Positions 13,142 through 20,043 of a stretch of DNA of 20,145 nucleotides are shown in pieces. Position numbers and translations under genes: made by a program. Source of the DNA: an uncultured Eubacteriales bacterium. GTDB lineage: Bacteria > Bacillota > Clostridia > Oscillospirales > Oscillospiraceae. The notes under the pieces were generated by a model, which was given only the letters and a program-made list of their open reading frames with translations, was not told the origin of the DNA and searched no databases. How positions within the stretch are numbered: the stretch's first letter is position 1; each line of letters starts with the position of its first letter. Location: NCBI GenBank assembly GCA_900551355.1, contig URVR01000006.1, positions 1 to 20,145 of the forward strand. The letters run 5' to 3'.

Positions 13142-14380
13142 TTATTTCGCCAGGATCTTCTTCAGCTTGGCAAAGCGGGGCAGGGAGTCCTGCCGGGGCA
13201 GCTCCGGCTCGCCCTGGATCAGCGGCAGCGCGTACTCGATGAACTGCCGGTTCAGGCCGTTGCCCTCCTCGTTGATCCACTCGCGGGGGATCTTCTTCTC
13301 CACATTGGCCACCTCCATCAGCGGGATGAGCTTGGTGCGGCAGGCATACTTGCCGTCCTGTACGCCGCGCTCAAAGCCGATCATGCGGCCGTTGATGCCG
13401 TTGACAGCGTTCTCCACGGCCACCTTACCGGCCATGTAGGACTCCTCGATATCCGTCTCGCTGGCCAGATGGGCGGCGCAGCGCTGCAGCAGGTTCAGCT
13501 CGATGCCGCGCACCTTGGCGCCCGTCTCCTCCTTCAGCACCTCCGCCAGAATGGTGGCCAGACCGCCCAGCTGGGCATGACCGAAGCCGTCGTTGGCCGC
13601 CACCTTGGCCTCGGATACGAAGCCGCCGTCCTCGTAGTGGATGCCCTCGGACACCGCCACGATGCAGTTGCCCGTCTCCTTGTAGATGCGCTTGACATCC
13701 TCGATGAACTTGGGCATACTGAAATCCGTCTCCGGCAGGTAGATCAGGTCGGGACCTGCGCCGTACTCACCGGCCAGCGCGGAGGCCGCCGTCAGCCAGC
13801 CGGCGTGACGGCCCATGATCTCCACCACCACGATCATGCCGGTGTCGTACACATGGGCGTCCTGATAGACCTCCATGATGGACGTGGCGATATACTTGGC
13901 GGCGGAGGCGTAGCCGGGGCAGTGATCGGTGCCGAACAGGTCGTTGTCGATGGTCTTGGGCACGCCCATGACGCGGCAGTCATAGCCCACGGACTGCATA
14001 TACTGGTTGATCTTGTTGCAGGTATCCATGGAGTCGTTGCCGCCGTTATAGAAGAAGTAGCGCACGTCGTGCTTCTTGAACACCTCCAGGATCCGCTTGT
14101 AGTCGGTGTCGTCCAGCTCGGGATCGGCGATCTTGTAGCGGCAGGAGCCCAGTGCGGAGGAGGGTGTGTACTTCAGAAGCCGCAGCTCCTCGGGATCCTC
14201 CAGTCCCATGTCGAACAGGCGATCCGCCAGCACGCCCTTGATGCCGTGCTCCGCGCCCAGCACCTGGGTGATGGCGCCGGACTTCAGCGCCGTATCGATA
14301 ACGCCGTAGGCACTGGCGTTGATAACGGACGTGGGGCCGCCGGACTGGCCGATGATACATGCGCCGCGCAACTCATTCAT
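13142..14380 (-). CDS. pfp: Diphosphate-dependent phosphofructokinase (PPi-PFK)
   Basis: Protein of 412 residues. It converts fructose 6-phosphate and fructose 1,6-bisphosphate reversibly, using pyrophosphate. Visible: GQSGGPTSVIN (11-21), GGNDS (113-117) and PKTIDND (141-147), and MGRHAGW. The residues that tell PPi from ATP users are both of the PPi type: Asp116 where ATP enzymes have Gly, and Lys142 where they have Gly. Length (over 400) also fits PPi-PFK rather than the ~320-residue ATP enzyme. The start is the ATG at 14380 with GGAGGT 8 bases upstream; the in-frame extension to 14425 lacks a site. Divergent from fba, sharing a 211-base control region. Confidence 0.93.
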   Translation of the reverse strand: MNELRGACIIGQSGGPTSVINASAYGVIDTALKSGAITQVLGAEHGIKGVLADRLFDMGLEDPEELRLLKYTPSSALGSCRYKIADPELDDTDYKRILEVFKKHDVRYFFYNGGNDSMDTCNKINQYMQSVGYDCRVMGVPKTIDNDLFGTDHCPGYASAAKYIATSIMEVYQDAHVYDTGMIVVVEIMGRHAGWLTAASALAGEYGAGPDLIYLPETDFSMPKFIEDVKRIYKETGNCIVAVSEGIHYEDGGFVSEAKVAANDGFGHAQLGGLATILAEVLKEETGAKVRGIELNLLQRCAAHLASETDIEESYMAGKVAVENAVNGINGRMIGFERGVQDGKYACRTKLIPLMEVANVEKKIPREWINEEGNGLNRQFIEYALPLIQGEPELPRQDSLPRFAKLKKILAK

Positions 14381-14461
14381 AGGTCTGTACCTCCGAAACA
14401 TTGTTTTCAAAATTTGGTGATGCACCGGCCGCTGCCGCCGCCGGACGTTCTCTGGGTCAGT

Positions 14462-14490
14462 ATTTTACCATGGAAATTTGGGAATGTAAA
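14462..14490 (-). promoter_or_regulatory. Promoter of the PPi-PFK gene
   Basis: On the minus strand: TTTACA (14490-14485), 17-base spacer, TAAAAT (14467-14462). This leaves a leader of roughly 75 bases with a GC-rich stretch at 14425-14445. Confidence 0.6.
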
Positions 14491-14501
14491 TGCTTTCGGT
14501 C

Positions 14502-14529
14502 TTGCAAATGGGAAAAAATATGATACAAT
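14502..14529 (+). promoter_or_regulatory. Promoter of fba
   Basis: TTGCAA (14502-14507), 16-base spacer, extended TGA-TACAAT (14521-14529). Transcription should start near 14536, inside the inverted repeat at 14531-14549. Confidence 0.65.
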
Positions 14530-14530
14530 A

Positions 14531-14549
14531 GGAATGTAACAATCATTCC
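14531..14549. promoter_or_regulatory. Inverted repeat at the fba transcription start
   Basis: GGAATG-N7-CATTCC, perfect 6-bp arms, covering the predicted +1. The longer half-site GGAATGTAA also occurs at 14481-14489, within the PPi-PFK promoter, 50 bp away. The pair could be operators for joint control of both genes; the protein is unknown. Confidence 0.4.
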
Positions 14550-14591
14550 GTACAATCAACAAATCATTATTACGGAAAAGGAGATCGAATT

Positions 14592-15560
14592 ATGGCACTG
14601 GTAACTTCCAAGGAAATGTTTGAAAAGGCATATGCCGGCGGTTACGCCATCGGCGCGTTCAACGTCAACAACATGGAGATCGTGCAGGGCATCACCGAGG
14701 CCTGCCAAGAGGAGCATGCTCCCGTGATCCTGCAGGTCAGCAAGGGCGCCCGCGCCTACGCCAACCACACCTATCTGGTGAAGCTGGTGGAGGCCGCTGT
14801 GGCCTGCTGCCCCGACATCCCCATCGTGCTGCATCTGGACCACGGCCCCGACTTTGAGACCTGCAAGAGCTGTATCGACGGCGGCTTCACCTCCGTGATG
14901 ATCGACGCGTCTTCCAAGCCCTTTGCCGAGAATATCGAGATCACCCGCAAGGTGGTGGAGTACGCCCATGACCACGGTGTCGTGGTGGAGGCCGAGCTGG
15001 GCACCCTGGCCGGCATCGAGGACGAGGTCAAGGTAGCCGCTCACGAGGCGTCCTACACCCGCCCCGAGGAGGTGGAGGAGTTTGTCGCCAAGACCGGCTG
15101 CGACTCTCTGGCCATCGCCATCGGCACCAGCCACGGCGCCTATAAGTTCAAGCCTGAGCAGTGCACCCGCAACGAGCAGGGCATCCTGGTGCCGCCTCCC
15201 CTGCGCTTCGACGTGCTGGAGGAGGTCAGCAAGCGTCTGCCCGGCTTCCCCATCGTGCTGCACGGCTCTTCCTCCGTCCCTCAGGACTATGTGAAGATGA
15301 TCAACGAGCATGGCGGCAAGATGCCCAACGCCATCGGCGTACCGGAGGAGCAGCTGCGTCAGGCCGCCCGCCTGTCCGTCTGCAAGATCAACATCGACTC
15401 CGACCTGCGTCTGGCCATGACCGGCACCATCCGCCAGTTCATGGACGAGCATCCCGACAAGTTCGATCCCCGCGAGTATCTGAAGCCCGCCCGCGCCAAC
15501 ATCAAGGAGCTGGTGCGCCACAAGCTGGTGGACGTGCTGGGCTGCGCCGGCAAGGCGTAA
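14592..15560 (+). CDS. fba: Class II fructose-1,6-bisphosphate aldolase
   Basis: Protein of 322 residues. Zinc-dependent aldolase, splits fructose 1,6-bisphosphate into DHAP and glyceraldehyde 3-phosphate; many also use sedoheptulose 1,7-bisphosphate. Visible: AFNVNNMEIVQGI (22-34), the Asp/Zn-His motif HLDHG (81-85), VVEAELGTLAG, AIGTSHGAY with a second metal His, LHGSSSVP with the third, and KINIDSDLR near the C-terminus that binds the phosphate. The ribosome site AAGGAG is 8 bases before the ATG. Its neighbours (PPi-PFK divergent, split transketolase downstream) place it in glycolysis and the non-oxidative pentose route. Very strong codon bias suggests high expression. No terminator precedes the acetyltransferase gene, so the two are probably cotranscribed. 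Confidence 0.96.
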   Translation: MALVTSKEMFEKAYAGGYAIGAFNVNNMEIVQGITEACQEEHAPVILQVSKGARAYANHTYLVKLVEAAVACCPDIPIVLHLDHGPDFETCKSCIDGGFTSVMIDASSKPFAENIEITRKVVEYAHDHGVVVEAELGTLAGIEDEVKVAAHEASYTRPEEVEEFVAKTGCDSLAIAIGTSHGAYKFKPEQCTRNEQGILVPPPLRFDVLEEVSKRLPGFPIVLHGSSSVPQDYVKMINEHGGKMPNAIGVPEEQLRQAARLSVCKINIDSDLRLAMTGTIRQFMDEHPDKFDPREYLKPARANIKELVRHKLVDVLGCAGKA

Positions 15561-15603
15561 ACCTATTATGAGCGCAGGAAAAATGGAAATCCGAGGTGAT
15601 ATC

Positions 15604-16068
15604 TTGCCCGTTTCATTTGTTTCCGACCCTGCCCGGCGCGTGGAGATCGCCCGCACGATCCTTTCACAGCTGCCGGAGTGGTTCGGCATTCCTGCCGCTA
15701 CGGAGGAGTATACCACAGATGCCGCCCGTGAACCCTGCTTTGTTTACGAGAAAGACGGCGCACCGGTGGGTTTTCTTTGTCTTAAGGAAACGGGGCGCAG
15801 CACCGTAGAGCTGGCGGTTATGGGCGTTCTGAAGTCCTGCCACCGCAAAGGGTACGGTCGTGCGCTGGTGGACGCCGCCGCAGCTTACGCCCGTCAGATG
15901 GGGTACGAATTCATGCAGGTCAAGACCGTGCAGATGGGGAAGTACGAGGAGTATGACCGCACCAATCGGTTCTATCTCAGCTGTGGCTTCAAGGAGTTTG
16001 AGGTTTTTCCCACGCTTTGGGACGAGTGGAACCCCTGTCAGATATACGTCCTTTCTCTGAATAGATAA
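15604..16068 (+). CDS. GNAT-family N-acetyltransferase
   Basis: Protein of 154 residues from TTG at 15604 (166 if it starts at the ATG at 15568). TTG is preferred because GAGGTGAT, a near-perfect ribosome site, lies 7 bases upstream, whereas the ATGs at 15568 and 15583 have none at proper spacing; this start is uncertain. The acetyl-CoA-binding motif A is clear: AVMGVLKSCHRKGYGRALVDAAAAYARQ in order, with the R/Q-x-x-G-x-G/A loop as HRKGYGRA. Then KTVQMGKYEEYDRTNRFYLSCGFKEFEVF, ending NPCQIYVL. The substrate is unknown. It is 43 bases after fba without a terminator between, so probably cotranscribed; it ends at a strong terminator shared with the transketolase genes. Confidence 0.88.
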   Translation: MPVSFVSDPARRVEIARTILSQLPEWFGIPAATEEYTTDAAREPCFVYEKDGAPVGFLCLKETGRSTVELAVMGVLKSCHRKGYGRALVDAAAAYARQMGYEFMQVKTVQMGKYEEYDRTNRFYLSCGFKEFEVFPTLWDEWNPCQIYVLSLNR

Positions 16069-16070
16069 GC

Positions 16071-16105
16071 AAAGTCCCGCAAGGCCTATGGCCTTGCGGG
16101 ACTTT
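16071..16105. terminator. Bidirectional terminator between GNAT and transketolase genes
   Basis: Perfect 16-bp stem AAAGTCCCGCAAGGCC with its complement (16071-16086 and 16090-16105), TAT loop, T run on the plus side and A run on the other. Confidence 0.93.
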
Positions 16106-16125
16106 TGTTGTCATGTACTTTCACT

Positions 16126-17052
16126 TTACAGCGTTTCCTTGATCTTGGCTGCGATCTGATCCGCCGTCAGGCCGTACTCCCGCAGCACATCCGCCGCCTT
16201 GCCGGACTGACCGAACTGGTCGTTGACGCCGATTTTCCGGAACTTGCAGCAGACCTTACCCATCAGCACATCGGCCACCGCGTCGCCCAGACCGCCGATG
16301 ACGCTGTGCTCCTCCACCGTCACCACGTTGCCGCACTTCTGGGCATATTCGGTGACGCAGGCCGCGTCGATGGGCTTGATGGTGTGGACGTTGATGACGC
16401 TGATCTCGATGCCCTCGGCAGAGAGCAGCTTGGCAGCCTCCAGCGCCTCGTTGACCATCAGGCCGCAGGCGAACACGGCGGCATCCTTGCCCTCACGCAG
16501 CACGTTGGCCTTGCCGATCTCGAAGGGGTAGTCCTCCTCAAACACCGGCGTAGCCAGACGGGCCAGACGCATATAGGCAGGGCCCTGGAACTCCGCCAGT
16601 GCGAAGGTGGCCTTGCGGGCCTCGTTGGCGTCAGCGGGGACGATCACCGTCATGCCGGGGATCAGCCGCATCAGGCCGATGTCCTCAATAGACTGGTGGC
16701 TGCCGCCGTCCTCACCGACGGAAACACCGGCATGGGAGCAGCAAATTTTCACATTGAACTTGGGGTAGGCGATGGAGTTGCGGATCTGCTCATAGGCGCG
16801 CCCTGCGCCGAACATGGCGAAGGTGGAGCAGAAGGGAATCAGCCCCATGGTGGACAGGCCGGCACCGATATTCATCATATTCGCCTCGGCGATGCCGCAG
16901 TCGAAGAAGCGGTCGGGATGCGCCGCCTTGAAAAACTTGGTCATGGTCGCGCCGGCCAGATCGGCGTCCAGCACGACTACCTTCTTATTCTGTTCGCCCA
17001 GCTCCACGAGGGCCTTGCCGTAGGCTTCACGGGTCGCAATTTTCTCACTCAT
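16126..17052 (-). CDS. Transketolase, C-terminal subunit
   Basis: Protein of 308 residues holding the pyrimidine-binding and C-terminal domains of transketolase; the other half is the gene just upstream. Transketolase moves two-carbon units between sugar phosphates. Visible: LDADLAGATMTKFF, the catalytic Glu in CGIAEANMMNIGAGL, FCSTFAMFGAGRAYEQIRNSIAYP, SHAGVSVGEDGGSHQSIEDIGLMR (the sugar-phosphate and TPP pocket), then PADANEA and a C-terminal domain with VEEHSVIGGLGDAV. The split form is common in Firmicutes and archaea. It starts 3 bases after the N-subunit stop, with GGAGGA before it, so both halves are made together. It lacks a signal peptide and acts in the cytoplasm. Confidence 0.95.
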   Translation of the reverse strand: MSEKIATREAYGKALVELGEQNKKVVVLDADLAGATMTKFFKAAHPDRFFDCGIAEANMMNIGAGLSTMGLIPFCSTFAMFGAGRAYEQIRNSIAYPKFNVKICCSHAGVSVGEDGGSHQSIEDIGLMRLIPGMTVIVPADANEARKATFALAEFQGPAYMRLARLATPVFEEDYPFEIGKANVLREGKDAAVFACGLMVNEALEAAKLLSAEGIEISVINVHTIKPIDAACVTEYAQKCGNVVTVEEHSVIGGLGDAVADVLMGKVCCKFRKIGVNDQFGQSGKAADVLREYGLTADQIAAKIKETL

Positions 17053-17055
17053 GGC

Positions 17056-17865
17056 TCAGTCCTCCAATTCCTTCAGGGCCTGCTGGCGCTGCTCCTCGTT
17101 GGGAGCCTTACCGTGCCAGCCCACCTGGTTTTCCATAAACGATACGCCCTTGCCCTTCACCGTGTGGGCGAGGATGGCCTTGGGCTTGCCGGCCGCAGCA
17201 GGCGCGCTCAGCGCCGCCTCAACGGCGTCCAGATCGTGACCGTCCACCTCGTGCAGGTCAAAGCCGAAGGCCCGCAGCTTGGCGGCCATATCGCCCAGGC
17301 TCATGACCTCGTCGTTGCTGCCGTCGATCTGCAGACCGTTGTTGTCCACGATCACCGTCAGGTTGTCCAGCTTGTAGTGAGCGGCGGACATCAGCGCCTC
17401 CCAGATCTGGCCCTCCTGGCACTCGCCGTCGCCCAGCAGGGTGAACACCTTTGTGTCCTTGCCCTGCACCTTGGCGCCCAGCGCCATGCCCACAGCGATG
17501 GAGCAGCCCTGACCCAGCGAGCCGGTGGAGGCGTCCACGCCCGGCACCTTCTTGCAGTCGGGATGACCCTGCAGGATGCTGTGCAGCTGCCGGAAGCTCT
17601 TGAACTCGTCGCGGCTGATGAAGCCCAGCTCCGCCAGCACCGCATAGTAGCAGGGGGCGGCATGGCCCTTGCTCAGCACAAAGCGGTCACGATCCTCGGC
17701 CTTGGGGTTCTTGGGATCGACGCGCATGTGGTTATAAAACACGCTGACCATCAGCTCCACCGCGGAGAGGGAGCCGCCGGGGTGACCGGAACCGGCATTC
17801 GCCGTCATGTTGATGATATCCCTGCGCACCTGCCGGCACACGCGGGAAAGCTCTGCTGTATTCAT
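17056..17865 (-). CDS. Transketolase, N-terminal subunit
   Basis: Protein of 269 residues, the TPP-pyrophosphate-binding half of a split transketolase. Visible: GSGHPGGSLSAVELM (early), RDRFVLSKGHAAPCYYAVL, GSLGQG, the TPP/metal motif GDGECQEGQIWEA ending in DNNGLQIDG, and HTVKGKGVSFME. The start is the ATG at 17865 because GGAGGT lies 5 bases upstream; the longer in-frame reading to 18003 runs through the promoter region. Promoter TTGACA/TACTCT is found about 35-60 bases upstream. It forms a two-gene operon with the C-terminal subunit. Convergent with the fba-GNAT unit, it completes a local set of sugar-phosphate enzymes. Confidence 0.95.
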   Translation of the reverse strand: MNTAELSRVCRQVRRDIINMTANAGSGHPGGSLSAVELMVSVFYNHMRVDPKNPKAEDRDRFVLSKGHAAPCYYAVLAELGFISRDEFKSFRQLHSILQGHPDCKKVPGVDASTGSLGQGCSIAVGMALGAKVQGKDTKVFTLLGDGECQEGQIWEALMSAAHYKLDNLTVIVDNNGLQIDGSNDEVMSLGDMAAKLRAFGFDLHEVDGHDLDAVEAALSAPAAAGKPKAILAHTVKGKGVSFMENQVGWHGKAPNEEQRQQALKELED

Positions 17866-17896
17866 GGGGGACCTCCATTCCTTTTTGTTCCGTATA

Positions 17897-17925
17897 AGAG
17901 TAGCGCATTTTCGCCAAAATGTCAA
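17897..17925 (-). promoter_or_regulatory. Promoter of the split transketolase operon
   Basis: On the minus strand: perfect TTGACA (17925-17920), 17-base spacer, weak TACTCT (17902-17897). Confidence 0.55.
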
Positions 17926-17927
17926 TG

Positions 17928-17956
17928 AACAGTCCGCCCCAAAACGGCATAGAATA
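17928..17956 (+). promoter_or_regulatory. Sigma-K-like motif before the Amidase_6 gene
   Basis: AACA (17928-17931), 16 bases, CATAGAATA (17948-17956) fits the sigma-K pattern AC-N16/17-CATAnnnTA. However, transcription would begin near 17963, inside the ribosome site, which speaks against it. The motif is short and may be chance. Confidence 0.2.
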
Positions 17957-17974
17957 GCCCCGGAGGGATGCAGC

Positions 17975-18478
17975 ATGATCTTTCGGCCATACCGGCGTCT
18001 CAACGCCGTTCTGTACGCGCACCGCTGGGCCTACGGGCGCAATCCGCAGTTCTACGATTACGAGGAGATCGGCGGCGACTGCACCAATTTCGCGTCGCAG
18101 TGCATTTACGCCGGCACAGGCGTCATGAACTACACACCCATCTACGGCTGGTACTACATAAACCCCGATGACAAATCGCCCGCCTGGGCCGGGGTAGAGT
18201 ATCTTCACAATTTTCTCACCCGCCCGCAGCCGTCCTTAGGCCCCACGGCACAGGTCACGGACGATCTCCGCAGCGCTATGCTGGGCGATGTGATCCAGCT
18301 GCGCTTCCGCGGCGACGTGTTCCATCACTCGCCGGTGGTGGTGCAGACCAGTCTGGACGGTTCACCGGATAAAATCCTGCTGGCAGCCCACAGCACCGAC
18401 GCCGACTGGCGTCCTCTCAGCAGCTACGAATATGAGGCGTACCGCGTTCTGCACATTCTGGGCTTCTACGACGAGTAA
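17975..18478 (+). CDS. Putative amidase-domain (Amidase_6) protein
   Basis: Protein of 167 residues, resembling the putative amidase domain PF12671, a papain-like fold seen in many spore-forming Firmicutes. Visible: YRRLNAVLYAHRWAYGRNPQFYDYEEIGGDCTNFASQCIYAG in sequence, with the likely nucleophile Cys in GGDCTNFASQC, and a later FHHSPVVVQTS carrying a candidate His, then HSTDADWRPL. No signal peptide or membrane helix, so it would act in the cytoplasm or be delivered by the mother cell. The start is the ATG at 17975, with GGAGG 8 bases upstream. Substrate unknown; peptidoglycan or a cell-wall peptide is a family-level guess. It is divergent from the transketolase operon and convergent with the recombinase gene. 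Confidence 0.82.
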   Translation: MIFRPYRRLNAVLYAHRWAYGRNPQFYDYEEIGGDCTNFASQCIYAGTGVMNYTPIYGWYYINPDDKSPAWAGVEYLHNFLTRPQPSLGPTAQVTDDLRSAMLGDVIQLRFRGDVFHHSPVVVQTSLDGSPDKILLAAHSTDADWRPLSSYEYEAYRVLHILGFYDE

Positions 18479-18484
18479 AAAGGG

Positions 18485-18510
18485 GAGACGGAGGTCTATT
18501 CCTCCGTCTC
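18485..18510. terminator. Terminator between Amidase_6 gene and recombinase gene
   Basis: Perfect 10-bp stem GAGACGGAGG / CCTCCGTCTC (18485-18494 with 18501-18510), followed by TTT. It overlaps the last codons of the minus-strand recombinase gene, so the Glu-Glu-Thr-Glu tail of that protein is encoded by the hairpin. Confidence 0.75.
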
Positions 18511-19527
18511 TTTGTCTGTATCTTCGATTTTACCTTTCATTTTAACGACTGACAAGGGATTTGCCTTTGCAGCGACCCGCAGTGCTTCGTTGTCAATATG
18601 GGTATATATCTCCGTGGTGTTCAGGTGCTCGTGCCCCAAAACCTCCTGCACCGCCTTGACGTCCACACCGTTCTGCAGCATCAGCGTGGCCGCCGTGTGC
18701 CGCAGCTTATGGCTGGAATATCGTTCACTGTCCAGCCCCGCCGCTGACAGGTGCTTCTTCACCAGCGCGTGGACAGTGGAGCGGCTGATGCGCTTGTTCT
18801 GCCCGGACAGGAACAACGCGTTCCGGTCCCTGCCGCTGACAGGGCGGCGCACCGCCATATACCGCGCCAGCGCGTCCTTGCAGGCGTCGTTGAGATACAC
18901 CACCCGAACCTTATTGCCCTTGCCCAGCACACGCAGGGCATCGTCCTGAATATCGGCGATGTCCAGCCCGATCAGCTCGGAAATACGCAGCCCGCAGTTG
19001 AGAAACAGCGTCAGGATGCAGTAATCCCGCTCCCGGTGCGGCCCATCCACCGATTCCAGCAGGGAAAGGCTCTCGTGCAGCGTCAGGTAGCGGGGGAGGG
19101 CCTTCATCTGCTTGGGCGTGTCCACATCCTTGCATGGATTTTCATCCAAAAGGTGCCGTTTGTTGCAGATATAGTTGAAAAACGACCGGATCGTGGCCAA
19201 TTTGCGGGCGCGTGACGCCGCGTTCAGACCTTTGTTAGAAATTTCACTATTCTGGTGTTGCAGCCGGTCGCGGCTGAGATATGTGAGATACCCGTAGATG
19301 TCCGTCAGCGTAATGGACGCGATGAACGGTAGATCCACATCCCGGATGTCGATCTCATCCAGCCGCTTGTCCGCCAACGCCGGATCGCGGCTCTGCTTCA
19401 GATAGCGGAAGAAATTCCGCATGTCCAGATAGTATTCGTCCACCGTGCGCTGTGAATGTGCCTTGATGGTCTCGTGATAGCTGAGAAAGTCCAGCAGCAG
19501 CTGGGGCGAATCCAAACGATAGTCCAT
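18496..19527 (-). CDS. Xer-like tyrosine recombinase
   Basis: Protein of 343 residues, longer than classical XerC/XerD (about 300). The N-terminal SAM-like core-binding domain (about 8-125) is followed by the catalytic domain with the complete set: Arg181 (NCGLRISEL), Lys203 (LGKGNK), His273-x2-Arg276 (HKLRHTAAT), His299 (LGHEH) and nucleophile Tyr308 (TEIYTHI). It could be the chromosome-dimer-resolving Xer enzyme or an integrase of a nearby element; no dif site was recognised here. The C-terminal tail after 325 is Lys/Glu-rich and extends beyond the Xer norm. The ribosome site GGAG is 7 bases before the ATG at 19527. An 8-bp hairpin lies just upstream of it, and a promoter about 480 bases upstream reads toward it. 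Confidence 0.92.
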   Translation of the reverse strand: MDYRLDSPQLLLDFLSYHETIKAHSQRTVDEYYLDMRNFFRYLKQSRDPALADKRLDEIDIRDVDLPFIASITLTDIYGYLTYLSRDRLQHQNSEISNKGLNAASRARKLATIRSFFNYICNKRHLLDENPCKDVDTPKQMKALPRYLTLHESLSLLESVDGPHRERDYCILTLFLNCGLRISELIGLDIADIQDDALRVLGKGNKVRVVYLNDACKDALARYMAVRRPVSGRDRNALFLSGQNKRISRSTVHALVKKHLSAAGLDSERYSSHKLRHTAATLMLQNGVDVKAVQEVLGHEHLNTTEIYTHIDNEALRVAAKANPLSVVKMKGKIEDTDKETEE

Positions 19528-19546
19528 AATACATCTCCGGAATAGA

Positions 19547-19565
19547 TTTGCGCCACAGGCGCAAA
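19547..19565. promoter_or_regulatory. Hairpin just upstream of the recombinase ribosome site
   Basis: Perfect 8-bp inverted repeat TTTGCGCC-ACA-GGCGCAAA, about 20 bases before the recombinase ATG. With no T run after it on the minus strand, it is more likely a stability or translation-control structure than a terminator. Confidence 0.45.
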
Positions 19566-19633
19566 GAATACAGATACAGTTACGGCATGGCGAATAAACA
19601 TCGCATCACCAAATGAGAAGAACCGGTAGAAAC

Positions 19634-19679
19634 GTTTTTGACACGCCGCAACAGAACGCAGTGCAAGTACGTCAAAAAC
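19634..19679. repeat. Inverted repeat GTTTTTGAC / GTCAAAAAC
   Basis: Perfect 9-bp arms (19634-19642 and 19671-19679) around a 28-base interval. Confidence 0.6.
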
Positions 19680-19710
19680 ATACGAGGCCACAAGACCCTG
19701 CGTCTGAATG

Positions 19711-19772
19711 TGGTGGTTTTGACGGTTGCGGTGCGCCCGGATGCGGTGCGGTCGAAACCGTCAAAACCACCA
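19711..19772. repeat. 17-bp perfect inverted repeat with internal direct repeats
   Basis: Arms TGGTGGTTTTGACGGTT (19711-19727) and its complement (19756-19772), separated by 28 bases. The interval carries TGCGGTGCG twice (19727-19735 and 19742-19750). The arm shares the TTTTGAC core with the neighbouring repeat at 19634-19679, which has the same 28-base interval. Confidence 0.75.
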
Positions 19773-19804
19773 TATCCGCTCAGAAGCACCGTTTCCCCTC
19801 CACT

Positions 19805-19836
19805 CGATTGAACAAAATTTTTATTTTGTTCAATCG
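19805..19836. repeat. 14-bp perfect inverted repeat, TGAACAAAAT family
   Basis: CGATTGAACAAAAT (19805-19818), TTTT loop, and its complement (19823-19836). Partial copies recur nearby: TGAACAAAAT at 19894-19903, TTGTTCAATCG at 19912-19922 and TTGTTCA at 19985-19991. Not followed by a T run on either strand, so not a clear terminator. Confidence 0.7.
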
Positions 19837-20013
19837 CATTTGTGTTTTAATATCCGCTCCCCTTTGGGGCGCGGTTTGACCTGCTGTGCGACATGAACAA
19901 AATAGCCGTTGTTGTTCAATCGGCTTGCGCCTGCTGCGTCCGCTTCGTCAGCTTCTCCCTTCGTCGATAGTCGGGCGGCTCCGGTTGTTCAGCACAAAGC
20001 CACCTGTGCGTTG

Positions 20014-20043
20014 ATGATACCACACACGCCTACCGAATGTCAA
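20014..20043 (-). promoter_or_regulatory. Minus-strand sigma-A promoter reading toward the recombinase
   Basis: On the minus strand: perfect TTGACA (20043-20038), 18-base spacer, TATCAT (20019-20014). The transcript would begin near 20007 and run through the whole repeat-rich region, 480 bases before the recombinase ATG. Confidence 0.55.

Noticed and set aside
16105..17928. 607-codon plus-strand open frame opposite the transketolase genes
   Set aside because: Antisense shadow of two well-conserved minus-strand genes; it starts inside the terminator hairpin.
19711..19772. CRISPR-like or Xer/dif-like site
   Set aside because: Only two related repeats, unequal arms, no regular repeat-spacer series, and no match to the Firmicutes dif layout of two 11-bp arms around 6 bases.
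19580..19789. Minus-strand 69-codon frame with GTG start and a GGAGG 7 bases upstream
   Set aside because: Runs through two inverted repeats, shows no recognisable similarity or domain, and lies in a region better described as structured leader. Kept only as a remark.
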